64,000 nt of DNA from Excoecaria cochinchinensis. Its lineage: Eukaryota > Streptophyta > Magnoliopsida > Malpighiales > Euphorbiaceae. Positions 35,435 to 48,170 of the stretch are shown here, piece by piece. The notes beneath the pieces were generated by a model. That model had not been told where the DNA came from and did no database searches. It worked only from the letters and a program-made list of their open reading frames with translations. Location of the stretch: contig CANTUQ010000055.1 of NCBI GenBank assembly GCA_947683425.1, positions 10,639,501-10,703,500 of the forward strand, read 5' to 3'. A program made the translations under genes and the position numbers. Positions within the stretch are counted from its first letter, which is position 1; each line of letters opens with the position of its first letter.

Positions 35435-36639
35435 GCAATTGGCCCCTGTGACGCACGCCGAACCTAGCAAAGACCCTCGTTGAACCTGCTTTTAGGATTC
35501 GAGGGATTGGTTCGCGTCTTTTGATCTTGGGTGCCATGAGACATCTTGGATGTCTCCTTCCCAATAGGATATTGGAAAGGATCATCTAGCCTCATGACGC
35601 CTTTAGGCACCTTTGAGGTATTTTGGAGTCGCCACCCAATTTACAAGAAATTGGGAAAGGTCTCTAACCTCTTATTGGTCAAGACCAAAGATTGGTGTTC
35701 GGAACTCCCCTCTTATTTATGCTTTGGTTAATTATAAATGAGTTTTTAACTCCCTAAAATTCTACCTCTCATCTCACACGATCAATGCATTTAAATTAAA
35801 AGCGCATTAGAAGCACGTAAAGAAAATAAAGAAAAGTGATAAGGAAAGCGATAAAGTAAAGCGGTAAAGAAAGCGGTAAACACGTCAAGCACACAATTAC
35901 AAGAGGAATTGGGGTGGAATACAACCCCAAACAAAAGAAAATTAGAGTGTAAATTATGACAGAATACGATCCCCAAGTGAAAATAATATTGCCCCAAAAT
36001 TAATTACAAGGGCCCAAAATGTATGAATATAAATTTAAACAAACCAACAAAATCAAACGCAAGAGAAACATACATAAATTGGGATATTTATTTGGTTTGG
36101 GAACATTGGTTCCTCTGCACTTATTTAAAAAGGGTTCGAAGAGTTGTTTGATTGTTAATTTGGAAAACGGGGATGAGTGATCCCATTTTTGGAGAAAATG
36201 AAACTCTTCATTTTATTGTGACATTTTACATTCCTTGGCTAAAATGAGGGACATTGGTCCTTATTTTATTAGTGAAAATTCCAATTTAATTATAGAAATA
36301 TTTTTGTGACTTTTTATCTCACGCGTGCATAATAAAATAATTGTTTGCAAACAAACACAAAACAAATAGAAGGAAAAGGAAAGGTCTCACCGAAATCGAC
36401 GTGACCTTCCACGAGTCGCGACCCATCCGGGGAGTCACGGGAATGCTCACATAATGCAAGTCATATTTTAATCTCAGACAAAATAATATTAAAAATATTA
36501 GTAATAGTTCTAAAATTAATCAAGTAAAGATGAAATAAATAATGGGCAAATTAATTTAATGAACAAACAATTTACATGCAAAATAGGATTAAAATAAATC
36601 AAGCCAAAGAAAAAGCTGATAATAACAATGATGGCAAAA

Positions 36640-36642
36640 TGA

Positions 36643-36715
<73 letters not shown>

Positions 36716-36822
36716 TTGATGATGATGATGATGTCAACAGTAAACAAAAATGGAGTAATAATAGCCATAACATAATATAATGATAATAATAATGATAATA
36801 ATAATAATAATAATAATAATAA

Positions 36823-36858
<36 letters not shown>

Positions 36859-37023
36859 CAACATAATAATAATAATAATAATAATAATAATAGCACTAAT
36901 GATGATAACAATAATCAACAAAATACAATAATAATAATAATGATAATAACAATAGTAATAGTAATAGTAATAATAACAATAAAAATGACCATAATAAGCA
37001 ATGATATTGCAAAATAAGTATAG

Positions 37024-37071
<48 letters not shown>

Positions 37072-37075
37072 GAGA
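36640..37075. repeat. Compound trinucleotide microsatellite
   Basis: Runs of AAT, ATG/GAT, AGT and AAT, several 20-70 bases long, interrupted by short unique segments. The homologous block in the other LTR (44908-45410) has different run lengths. Confidence 0.9.
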
Positions 37076-37689
37076 TGGACAACGAAAATGACAAAATTAA
37101 AACAATAAGAAGTCAGGTTGAAACCATAGTATGCCAACAACAATAAACACATCAAAAAAAATGCTAGAAATGAATTAAGAATAGGGTAATAATAACTGAA
37201 AATAAAATATTAACAACAATAAATTATATACAAAAATAAATGAGGACGGGTCCAAAAATGTTTACCCTCAGAATTTATCGATCGGAAAATAGGATGTCTT
37301 GATCCGTCCTTGTCGATTTTTGTGGTGATAGACACAAGATGAAAATAATTTTGGAGGAATGATCCAAGACAAAGGAAATTGATTTTCCTAACTTAAATCA
37401 AATCTCCGGATGAAAAGTGTTTTTGAAGAAAAAAAGAAGAAGAAAAGCTAGAATAAAAAAATCTAAATATTTTCTTTCGGCTGCCCCTTTGCTTGAGAGA
37501 AAACTTTCTCTCTTTTTTTCTTTTTGAAAAATTGCAGCTCCCCCCTTAGAAAAGAAGGATGAAACCCTTTTAATTTCTGTCTTGTCCCGAAATGGGAAAT
37601 GACAAAAACTCTTTTAATTTTCGTTACCAAAAATTATCATTAAAACATGAAACAAAAAAACAAACTAGAAAAAATGACAGGCGAAAGCG

Positions 37690-37960
37690 ACAGCACGGGG
37701 CAGCAAGGCACGGGGCAAAACTTCCCGTGTGGAGGCAGGCGACCTTGGGCACGCGCGTCGCCTGGTGAGGTACCCCCCAGGGGGGCACGAGCCTCGCTGG
37801 CGAAGCGCGCCCCTGTGGGGGGTGCGCTCTCGTGTGAGACGGGCCCCTGTGGGGGGCGCGCTTTCGCCCGAGACGCGCCTCCATGGGGCGCGCGCAAGAG
37901 ACGTGCCCCCTAAGTGGCGCGCGCAGCCTCCACGACGGGCACGGCCCGTACGCGTGGCAT
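37690..37960. repeat. GC-rich hairpin repeat block in Tat LTR
   Basis: About 36-base imperfect tandem units built around GCCCCTGTGGGGGGCGC and CGCCTCCATGGGGCGCG. Extremely GC-rich in an AT-rich LTR. Shorter homologous blocks lie at 46100-46265 and probably 56310-56460. The arginine/alanine-rich ORFs in this block are compositional. Confidence 0.75.
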
Positions 37961-38197
37961 GAGAAACGAAAAATAAATAAATAAATAAATAAAAATAAAA
38001 TAAAAAAAGAAAATAAATACAAATAGTAAAAAGGAATAAAAGAGAGCAAAAGAAACAAATTTTCACACTGAAATTTTTGGAGGAACAAAGGGAATCTTCT
38101 ACAAGGGGAGGACCATTTTTGACACCTTTACTGGCAAGTATCATTTTCATCATCGGGTAATTCTAATCTTAGACCGACTCGGGACCCGGTGTCTACA

Positions 38198-38215
38198 GTT
38201 GCCCCCAATTTGGGG
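38198..38215 (-). other. Polypurine tract of the Tat-like element
   Basis: Minus-strand CCCCAAATTGGGGGCAAC directly precedes the LTR start TGTAGACACC, the usual Tat context. Confidence 0.75.
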
Positions 38216-38339
38216 AACTTAGAACTTAGGTGCCAAAGTGAGCCAAAATTCAAAAAAGAAGGGAAGAGACACGTACCTGAGGCGGTCGCTTTCCCAGACT
38301 GGACGGTGATCATTAGAGTGGTTGTTGCCATGTTATCGG

Positions 38340-39060
38340 CGTATGGTATTTTGCTGAAACGGTAGTGTCGTGATCGTGCTAACCCTCCGTGGAGCGGTAG
38401 TGCCATCATCGTGCTAACCGTTGTGAAGTGGTAATGCCGTGGTTGTGCTAACCTTCTGTAGAATGGTAGTGCCACCATCGTGCTAACCGCTGTGAAGTGG
38501 TAGCGCCGTGGTCGTGCTAACCTTCTGTAGAATGGTAGTGCCGCCATCGTGCTAACCCTTGTGAAGTGGTAGTGCCGTGGTCGTTCTAACCCTCCATAGA
38601 ATGGTAGTGCCGCCATCGTGCTAACCCTGGTGAAGTGGTAGTGCCATGGTCGTGCTAACCTTCTGCTAAATAGTAGTGCCGCCATCGTGCTAACCTTGGT
38701 GAAGTGGTAGTGTCGTGGTCGTGCTAACCTTCTGCTGAATGGTAGTGCCGCTAAAGTGCTAACCCTGGTGAAGTGGTAGTGTCGTGGTCATGCTAACCTT
38801 CCGTAGAATAGTAGTGCCACCATCGTGCTAACCCTTCTGAGCTTTGAAGCGGTAGTACTGTGATCGTGCTAACCTTCCATCAAATAGTAATGTCGTCATC
38901 GTGCTAACCCTCCTGAAGTGGTAGTGCCGTGATCGTACTAACCTTCCGTAGAATAGTAATGCCGTCATCGTGCTAACCCTTCTGAAGTGGTAGTGCCGTG
39001 ATCATGCTAACCTTCCGTAGAATGGTACTGCCACCATCGTGCTAACCCTTCTGAGCTTTG
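38340..39060. repeat. Minisatellite in the Tat 3' untranslated region
   Basis: About twelve units of roughly 60 bases, each of two similar halves: GAAGTGGTAGTGCCGTGGTCGTGCTAACC and TAGAATGGTAGTGCCGCCATCGTGCTAACC variants. The ORF at 38128-38685 simply reads the repeat. It sits between the lost pol and the 3' LTR. Confidence 0.85.
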
Positions 39061-41397
39061 AAGTAGTTCCCCCTAAGAGCCCTTTGGTTGATTGCCCCTT
39101 GAGAGGTCTTTGGCTGATTATTGGATTGGTATTTTGACTGATGTCATCACTCGCTTTTGTCGGCATCCGCATCGAATCTCTCTTGCTGCAAAACTGGAAA
39201 GCTAAATATGCAGGAAAATTTGTGAGCATGCACGTGAAATGTATGTGTCATGTAGGAATGCAGAATAAGAATTCGTCTAAGTGGATTCAGAGGCGACAGC
39301 TAATTTGGTCGTAATTTGCAGCAGGATCGGTGCCCTCTAGAATTGCTTTTGAATTTTGTGCCTTTGGGGATTACGAGTTTCTCCTCTGATAGCTGTAGTT
39401 ATTCTTTGAAGGTAGTGCATCCCTTGTGGATTTTCACACTAGCTTTTCTTAGCGGGAAAAACGTCCTTTACGGATTTTCACATAACCCTGTGCCTTAGTT
39501 TTTTCCTGGAATGGACCCAAACCAAGCCAGCGGCTTTTATTCATTTTATTTTTTTATAGGACAGACTGCCTGTTCCGAGGTTTTCACCCTGCCCCTTGGC
39601 CTAACTTTTGCTTAGAGCGCCAGTCACAGTTTTCATCTCTAACGGCCTCATTTTTTTTTTTTTTGAGAGCGGCTAAAATTGTCGTCAAAGATCTTTCAGG
39701 TATGATTGGCATGTACTTATGTCTCAGATTGTGGTTGTATGAATTTAATTCCTATCATGAGGGTGCTATAGAATTGGCTTCACAGTTGATAGCAAGATGA
39801 GTTGACTGAAGTGCCTGAGTGGCGAGAGTGGCAGAGGGTAGATAGCACCAATGCGCTGATTCTATGTCGGAACCAGACAACTTAAAGTATATAAGATGAA
39901 CTGCTCTTGTCACATTAATATATCTTTGCATAAGTGTATATATTTCAGCTTGATTTCATAGCACATGATCACTATTTAACATGGATTCAGAATGCAAGAT
40001 TACATCTAATCTCGGAGTGGATATTGTAAGCATCAGACTCCTGTTTCCAATCAGCCCTCTCGGATTTTCTTGATTGAATATTTTCTTTCATTTTATTCTT
40101 ATTATTATTTTATTTTTAGCCTTTTCCATGAACCCTCCTTCAGTCCGTCAGTGTTGGTTGAATTCGCTTTCATCTTTGTTAGCCGGAGAGGCTGCTACTT
40201 CTGAGAGTGGTTCTTTTTGTATCAAAGTCTTGTTCTTGGCCCTTATGCAGACTGGTTGAGGTGATGGGTTCCTTATTTGGAGCTTAGATGTGAACCTCAC
40301 ACTTTACTTTATTAACTTTGGTGGTTCAAATCCTGAAATGGTTTTCAATGGCTGAGATTGGGGACAGGTTCCTTATTTGGGCCTTGGATGTGAAATCGCA
40401 CACTTTGCTTTTATTGGCTTTGGTGGTTCAAATTCTGAAATGGTTTTCGATGGTTGAGATTGGGGATAGGTTTCTTATTTGGGGCTTAGATGTGAAATCT
40501 CACACTTTGCTTTTATTGGCTTTAGTGGTTCAAATTCTGAAATGGTTTTCAATGGTTGAGATTGGGGATAGGTTAGGCTTGGATGATCTGGGGCAAAAAA
40601 AGTTATGTTTTTTTTTGTATGTTTTTTTCTTTTCCTCTCTTTTTTTTGTTTTTTTTCTCTCTCTTTCTTTTTTAGGTAAAGAGTTATCCTGCTAAATTTG
40701 GCAGTAAGGGTCCCGGATGGTTAAAGGTCAATTTTGATTGATTTTAGGGTACACATTTCAAATGGGCAAGAGGAAATAGGTCACACGGTTTGGTTCTAAC
40801 AAATTATATGTTTCTCATGAAGGTCCTGAGTTTTATTCGTCCAACTTCTGATGTAGCCCTTGAGGTTTGATTTTATTTGGCAGCACCATATGCAACCCAG
40901 ATGTTAGGGGTGCAAAGGAATGGCTTTCAAAATTCGGTTCGTCTTCATGTTGGCACGTGGAAGTAGCATTTATCTCAAGAATGTCCTTGTCAATCTTCAA
41001 CATATCATACCAGGTCCAAGCAAAGGCTATTTTATTTCATTTTTTATTTTCTTTCTTTTTAATCTCTTTTCAAGAGTCATAACGGATGTTATCAAAATTT
41101 TCTTTGGGTTCCCCAAAGTTTTGAGATTAAATGGAATGGCATTAATTGAATCAATGTCAAATATAAATGTGCCATGATTATGCATAATGAAATCACAAGA
41201 AACAGCACACAAATGAATAAAATTGTTCATCATATTAAAATAACCAAACTGTCATAAAGAGTTCTGGAAATAAAAGGTAACAAAAGTATCTAAAAACACA
41301 ATATCGTCTTCTTCTCCACCCTCCTGATGAGTGACAGCGACGTATTCATCTCCATGTTGCTCTTGCCAAACATGCCGCTCAGGTGGACCGGACCCGA
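39061..41397 (-). other. Tat interior without pol
   Basis: About 2.3 kb with no RT, RNase H or integrase motif in any frame supplied or that I could read. Includes a T-rich stretch (40600-40670) and the 102-bp repeats described separately. Confidence 0.6.
40258..40580. repeat. 102-bp tandem repeat, about three copies
   Basis: A unit containing GGTTCAAATTCTGAAATGG, GAGATTGGGGATAGGTT and TGAAATC.CACACTTTGC recurs with a 102-base (34-codon) period. The plus-strand ORF 40318-40695 therefore shows three repeats of VVQILKWFSMVEIGDR. No evidence that it is translated. Confidence 0.8.
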
Positions 41398-42789
41398 TCA
41401 TATATTCAGTGGAGGGACTGCATTATGGCCTGCCTTCTTCTTCTCTCTCTTCTCAGAATCTCTGATCTCCTTGGAGTCAATGAGATCCTGGACCTTGTTC
41501 CTTAAAGTTCGGTAGTAATCTATCAGGTGCCCAGTGTGCTGATGGTAGGCACAATGCTGATCATCTCTATGCCCCGGTTGTCCCTGATTCGCAGCTGGCC
41601 TAGGTGGTAGTGATCTCAGCTTACCTTCCTTCATTAGCCTCTCCAACACCCAAGATAGAGACCGACCCAAGTTAGAGTAGTACCGCTTGCCTTGTCCCAC
41701 TCTAGTGGCTGAAACCTCGGCTGTCTTGCCATTACTGCTTCTAGTCCCGCTTGACTTGTACCCCGACTGGTTTACAATGCTTCTTGCAGCAAAGCTATTA
41801 TGGCTTGCTTTCTTCGCTAGGTAAGCCGCCTTAGCCTCTACAGCAATGTCTTTAAGTGACTCCCAATCTCTGAGCCCCTTGAAGCTGAGCAAGTCCATCA
41901 AGTAAAGGCAGGAGTTCCTGATGAATAGCCTGATTTGATCAGTAGTGTCAGGCTTTCGCTTCATCTCCATAACCCTATTCCTCCACCTAGTGAGGTATTC
42001 GTGAAATGACTCATCACTCTTTTGCTGTAGAAGCTCGAGGTCCTTCAGGGTGACCTCCATTCTAGTACTGCAGTTGTACTACTTCATGAATTCGTCAGTC
42101 AGAAGGTCCCAGTCCTCTTTGGATCTCCTATCCAGCCCATGATACCAGTCTACCGCCGGACCCACTAGACTGAGACAAAAATAATCCACCTTTTGCCTCT
42201 TGGTCAGCCCTGTTGCCTTTATCACCAGGGTGTATTGCTTGATGTGTGTAGACGGGTCTGATATTTCGTCAAACTTTGGCAGCTCGGGCATCCTAAACCT
42301 TTGGGGCAGCAGCTCTTCATCCCCTAAATCTCTGTCCTCGGGGTTGATTCCCTTACCAGCTGATAATAGGCGAGTGATTGCCTCAATTTGCTATCTCACA
42401 CCCCTCATAGCCTCATCTTCTACCCTAGGTACTCTCCCCCTCACGGCTTGATGGGCTGCTATCTCCTTAACCTCTTTTTCCCTTACAAAATCCTCATCAA
42501 GGTTTGGGACCCTTACCCTTCTCGACTCAGCAGGCACAGCAGCAACTTTAGGCTCATCGATAGGTTGGTGAGCAGCATTACCTATAATTGGAGCCCCTTC
42601 GCCGACAGGAAGCTTAACTTGCCCCCGAGGACGGATTGCTGGCGGTTGTGGGGCAACTGGTGGTTGTGCGGTAGGAGGAGGAGCGATCCTTTCAGCCATT
42701 GCCCCCATCATTTCTAACATCCTCCGCTCAAAATCCTCTAATCTTCTGGCCAAGTCTTGAGTGGTTAAGGCTCCGATCTCTTCTGCCAT
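41398..42789 (-). pseudogene. gag: Tat-type gag with two stops
   Basis: Capsid/nucleocapsid precursor. One frame from the ATG at 42787-42789 (MAEEIGALTTQD) to 41398, interrupted by TAG at 42391-42393 and TAG at 42079-42081. Both stops are consistent with C-to-T change of Gln codons. The Retrotrans_gag region includes FDEISDPSTHIKQY, VGPAVDWYHGLD and WDLLTDEFMK, then SFHEYLTRWRNRV. Toward the end, CAYHQHTGHLIDYYRTLRNK-type sequence matches the characteristic Tat motif in which a single Cys/His cluster follows the capsid, although the last expected Cys is replaced by Tyr. An alanine/proline-rich linker lies near the N-terminus. No protease follows. Confidence 0.8.
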
Positions 42790-43691
42790 TGAAGATGATT
42801 CACTGGTCGTCGAGAACGACTCAGAATCCCAAATAGGCACTAACTCTAGCAATTTGAAGGGCGAGTCTATCCTCACTAGTCGACCATCGGAACCTCTAGT
42901 CCACTTGGATGAATCTATGATGGCTAAAAAGATTAAATTGTTAGAATGATGCATGGATGACATGTACAATGCATGATCTTGAGTTGTGCTGCATTTCGCA
43001 ATCACATACAAGTAAGTAAGTCCTTCCAACCTTGTTACTCCCGCACACGAGGTCAAATAGTCTCTTCCTAGGTGGGCTTAGTCCATGGGTCAACAGGGTA
43101 CCATATGAACGCGCAAAGCGTACGGTGAAAAATCGGCAGCATAACACTCTTAATTTAAAGCACATGCGTATGGGTCTCAGCCATTACGTATTTAGACACT
43201 TCAATTAAATTAAGGTGAACCTATCGGGGCATGAAAGCCTTTGATAAAAGATCACTCAATTTGCTTGATTTTGTTTAATACGCAACGGCCCACACCACAA
43301 GCATCGTATTAAGGAGCATTTCACCTAATGGAAGTTTCTATTTACCATTATATGAGCTTTGGCCAAGGTGGTGATACTTTAGGTCTACCCAAGCATGGTC
43401 CCTGCCAATGGGTCTAGCCTATCACGAACGTGACGACCGATTGGGTCTCCATTTGATATACCATTAATGGTACGAGGCTTGGATTGGTGATTATCCTTAA
43501 CACTTCCCTACAATGAGTGAAAGTAGGGTCGTGCTTTGGGAACGCACCGAGGTAAGATAGGGAACCAACTAACATAGTTCTAAGGCCCCAAAATGATGCA
43601 ATGCAATTTTCAAAAAGAGATAGAATTTTAAGTTTTAAAAACTCAATTATACATTTTAACCAAAACACTTTCAGAGCGAAGTCACAAACAT
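42790..43691 (-). other. Tat-like leader
   Basis: Untranslated DNA between primer site and gag. ORF extensions upstream of MAEEIG do not resemble gag and are probably leader read-through. Confidence 0.6.
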
Positions 43692-43709
43692 TCCCTAGTG
43701 GAGTCGCCA
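43692..43709 (-). other. Primer binding site (tRNA-Arg type)
   Basis: Minus-strand TGGCGACTCCACTAGGGA starts one base from the LTR. Nearly the standard Tat/Ogre primer site, complementary to tRNA-Arg. Confidence 0.75.
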
Positions 43710-43710
43710 C

Positions 43711-44910
43711 TGTGAAGCACGTCGAACCTAGCAAAGGCCCTCATTGAACCCGCTTTTAGGATTCAAGGGATTGATTCGCATCTTTTGATCTTGGGTGCTA
43801 TGAGACATCTTGGATGTCTCCTTCCCAATAGGACATTGGAAGGATCATCTAGCCTCACGATGCCTTTAGGCACCTTTGAGGTATTTTGGAGTCGCCACCC
43901 AATTTATAAGAAATTGGGAAAGGTCTCTAACCTCTTATTGGTCAAGACCAGAGATTGGTGTTTGGAACTCCCCTCTTATTTATGTTTTGGTTAATTATAA
44001 ATGAGTTTTTAACTCCCTAAAATTCTACCTCTCATCTCACACGATTAATGCATTTAAATTAAAAGCGCATTAGAAGCACGTAAAGAAAATAAAGAAAAGC
44101 GATAAGGAAAGCGATAAAGTAAAGCGGTAAAGAAAGTGGTAAACACGTCAAGCACACAATTACAAGAGCAATTGGGGCAGAATACAATCCCAAACAAAAT
44201 AAAATTAGAGTGTAAATTAGGATAGAATACGAACCCTAAGTGAAAATAATATTGCCCCAAAATTAATTACAAGGGCCCAAAATGTATGAATATAAATTTA
44301 AACAAACCAACAAAATCAAACACAAGAGAAACATACATAAATCGGGATATTTATTTGGTTTGGGAACATTGGTTCCTTCGCACTTATTTAAAGAGGGTAG
44401 AAGAGTTGTTTGATTGTTAATTTTAAAAACGGGGATGAGTGATCCCATTTTTAGAGAAAATGAAACTCTTCGTTTTATTGTGACATTTTACATTCCTTGG
44501 CTAAAATGAGGGACATTGGTCCCAATTTTATTAGTAAAAATTCCAATTTAATTACAGAAATATTTTTGTGACTTTTTATCTCACGCGTGCATAATAAAAT
44601 AATTGTTTGCAGACAAACACAAAACAAATAGAAGGAAAAGGAAAGGTCTCATCGAAACCAACGTGACCCTCCACGCGTCGCGACCCATCCGGGGAGTCAC
44701 GGGAATGCTCACACAATGTAAGTCATATTTTAATTTCAGACAAAATATAATATTAAAAATATTAGTAATAGTTTTAAAATTAATCAAGTAAAGACGAAAT
44801 AAATAATGGGCAAATTAATTTAATGAACAAACAATTTACATGCAAAATAGGATTAAAATAAATCAAGCCAAAGAAAAAGATGATAATAACAATGATGGCA
44901 ACATGAAATG

Positions 44911-44999
<89 letters not shown>

Positions 45000-45089
45000 C
45001 ATGATGATGATGATGATGATGATGTCAATAGTAAACAAAAATGGAATAATAATAGCCATAACATAATATAATGATAACAACATGATAAC

Positions 45090-45166
<77 letters not shown>

Positions 45167-45173
45167 CAACAAC

Positions 45174-45205
<32 letters not shown>

Positions 45206-45335
45206 TCTAATGATGATAATAATAATAATAAAAATACAATAATAATAATAATGATAATAATAATAATAATAATAATAATAGTAATAATAACAATAAAAAT
45301 GACCATAATAAGCAATGATATTGCAAAATAAGTAT

Positions 45336-45386
<51 letters not shown>

Positions 45387-46505
45387 TAATAACAACAACA
45401 ACAACAATAATGATAATAAAGAAGATAGACAATGAAAATGACAAAATTAAAACAATAAAAAGTCAAGTTGAAACCATAGTATGCCAACAGCAATAAACAC
45501 ATCAAAAAAATGCTAGAAATGAATTAAGAATAGGATAATAATAACTGAAAATAAAAGTATTAACAACAATAAATGATATACAAAAATAAATGAGGACAGG
45601 TCCAAAAATGTTTACCCTCAGAATTTATAGATCTGAAAATAGGATGTCTTGATCCGTCCTCCTTGTCGATTTTTGTGGTGATAGACACAAGAATATTCTA
45701 AGAAAAATTTTATGAAAATAATTTTGGAGGAATGATCCAAGACAAAGGAAATTGATTTTCCTAACTTAAATCAAATCTCCGGATGAAAAGTGTTTTTGAA
45801 GAAAAAAAGAAGAAGAAAAGCTAGAATAAAAAATCTAAATATTTTCTTTCGGCTGCCCCTTTGCTTGAGAGAAAACTCTCTCTTTTTTTCTTTTTGAAAA
45901 ATTGCAGCTCTCCCCTTGGAAATGAAGGATGAAACCCTTTTAATTTTTGTCTTGTCCCGAAATGGGAAATGACAAAAACTCTTTTAATTTTCGTTACCCA
46001 AAATTATCATTAAAACATGAAACTAAAAAATAGACTGGAAAAAATGACAGGCGAAAGCGACGGCACGGGGCAGCAAGGCACGGGGCAAAATTGCTAGCAT
46101 GGAGGCAGGCGAGGCACGCCCCAGGGGGGCGCACGGCTCGCTGGCGAAGCGCTCCCCAGGGCGCGGGGTATCGCGCGAGACGTGCCCCTATGGGACGCAC
46201 GAGACACGCCCCCATGGGGTGCGCGAGATGTGCCACCTAAGGGGCGACAGGCACGGCCCGTACGCGTGGCACGCGAAACAAAAAAAAATAAAAATAAAAT
46301 AAAATAAAATAAAAAAGAAAATAAACATAAATAGTAAAAAGGAATAAAAGAGAGCAAAAGAAACAAATTTTCGCACTGAAATTTTTGGAGGAACAAAGGG
46401 AATCTTCAACAAGGGGAGCAACATTTTTGACACATTTACTGGCAAGTATCGTTTTCATCATCGGGTAATTCTGATCTTGGACCAACTCGGGACTCGGTGT
46501 CTACA
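43711..46505 (-). mobile_element. 5' LTR of the Tat-like element (2795 bp)
   Basis: Partner of 35447-38197, TGTGAAGCACG to GTGTCTACA. Differs by many point changes, microsatellite lengths and a shorter GC-rich block (46100-46265). Confidence 0.85.
44908..45410. repeat. Compound trinucleotide microsatellite (5' LTR)
   Basis: Long AAT runs, one of about 90 bases (44909-44999), with ATG, AGT and AAC runs. The homologue of 36640-37075. Confidence 0.9.
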
Positions 46506-46510
46506 GCCCC

Positions 46511-47540
46511 TTATCTTTTCTTAAAGATACAAATTAGCACTTAAAAAATAAATATGCCCCATTAATTCAACTTAAATCAACCTCAACTTGAATAACTATT
46601 AAACATGCCCACTTAATTCTACTTAATTCAACCTCAATTTGGACAAAAATCAAACATTCCCCCTTTAAAAATCAAAGATACTGTACAAATTCAAACTAAA
46701 TTAAGTACTTTACAAATTCACAACTTCAGTTTTGATACTATCAGTTCATCAAAAGGCTATCTTTCGCTATAAAAATATAAATAATAAATTGTATAATATA
46801 ATTTCAGTTCAATGAGTATCAGATTTTTTAATTAGATGACAAATATATTTGGAAAGATATCTATCAAGATTAATAATGAAGAGCATAGTTGTCAAAGCAT
46901 GAATATTCGTAAAGAGAAAATGTAATTTTTTTAAATTTTCATTTCTGTAAAAGATACTTGATATAAACTAATCATTTTGTTAAACTCTTTTTTTACACAT
47001 GCAAACACCTTTTTCTTCTAAAAAAAACTATTAAAGTTTGCCCCCTTAATATCAAATTCTAGCCCAACCCTTGCTTCTGGGTGGTAGCCATAATTATATT
47101 ACTTGCACATAATGTGAGAAGAACAAATAAGAAACACCATAAAGATGCCAATCATATAATATAAATTAATGCCTCCGTTCCACTATGTGTGAATACTTCC
47201 GGTTAACCTTTTCTCTCTTCCGATTAAGAAGTACATTTGCTCTAATTGTTTGACTTTCAACCTACACAATCATATAACATAAATTGAATAGAAAGTACTA
47301 TTTTCATCCACTCTTTAATGGACTCCAAAACAGAAGCCCTTTAATCATCGACCATACATTTCGGCCACCAAGAGAACATCACCATTCAATTTTTTTTCTT
47401 TTTATTTAAACCATCCAAAACATTAATTAATACATCCCTACACATAATTCTAACTTCAATTTCAGTTAATTATGCATTAAATAACAAAACCCCTAATTTA
47501 CATAACCCTAAATCAAACCAATTCGATGAAAATCAGTAGA
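46511..47540. other. CACTA A interior right of the Tat insertion
   Basis: AT-rich, no credible ORF. I do not see further tubulin exons here. Confidence 0.5.
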
Positions 47541-48123
47541 ATACGTAACCACATACCTTCGTCGGTCACCGGAGCTCCACCGGGGCACACCGCCATCACC
47601 GGAGGGTAGCGCACGGTATCGGAACTCCCCTTCCTATGTCACGTGCCTACCCATTGCGCGTTTTGGCAGAAATCTCCCTTGACAGTCTCTTCTTCCTCAC
47701 CTCCGATCTCTCCTTTTTCGGCGATTAGGGAGGATTGATTGGCACCAAAAGGCTCGTCAGTTTGCCGAGAGTCTGGTGATGTTGTCCGTGCCGCCAACTA
47801 CCACCGGAGTTGGCCAGAATGGGGCGAAGCAGCTTCAGTTCTCTCTCCTAGAAACGAAGCAAAAATAGTGTCATGGACGAAGGCAGAACCAACTGGGCTA
47901 GTCGGCATTGCAGTGGCCGTGAGCCTCGCCTCTAGTCGTCGCCGGCACCGCTCTCCACTGCGCTTTTTCTCTCCCTAGTTTGCTCTCCCCTGTTCTTCCC
48001 GTTTTTCTTTCCCCTTCTTTTCTTATTTTTTTTTATGTCTTTCCCATTTTTACATTTTATTCACTCTCTCTCTCTCTCTTTCTTAGAGAAAAATCTACGC
48101 TAATGGCATTTTATGTGCTGTTG

Positions 48124-48170
<47 letters not shown>

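Larger units (their letters stand above)
35447..38197 (-). mobile_element. 3' LTR of the Tat-like element (2751 bp)
   Basis: Plus-strand ends TGTGACGCACG and GTGTCTACA. Contains trinucleotide microsatellites (36640-37075), a GC-rich repeat block (37690-37960) and conserved flanks shared with the other LTR. The long Tyr/Ile/Leu-run ORFs here are translations of the microsatellites. Confidence 0.85.
35447..46505 (-). mobile_element. Tat-like Ty3/gypsy element with gag only
   Basis: The direct LTRs (35447-38197 and 43711-46505) are bracketed by GCCCC (35442-35446, 46506-46510). On the minus strand the LTR starts TGTAGACACCGAGTCCCG-like, the primer site is TGGCGACTCC..., and the last internal bases are a G-rich tract, all hallmarks of the Tat/Ogre lineage. 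The interior (5.5 kb) has a Tat-type gag next to the 5' LTR, then about 3.2 kb without RT or integrase that includes tandem repeats. LTR copies differ visibly, especially in microsatellites, so the insertion is not recent. Confidence 0.85.

Noticed and set aside
36516..37155. Long ORFs rich in Tyr, Ile, Leu or Ser runs
   Set aside because: They translate AAT/ATG/AGT trinucleotide microsatellites in the Tat LTR; the same applies at 44853-45444, 47980-48210 and 57074-57417.
37624..38153. Overlapping Arg/Ala/Pro-rich ORFs on both strands
   Set aside because: Open on both strands because the GC-rich hairpin repeat lacks stop codons; no domain, and within an LTR.
38128..38685. 185-codon ORF with repeated RRLARPRHYHFTRVSTM-like units
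   Set aside because: It reads the 60-bp minisatellite in the Tat 3' region; codon pattern follows the repeat, no domain.
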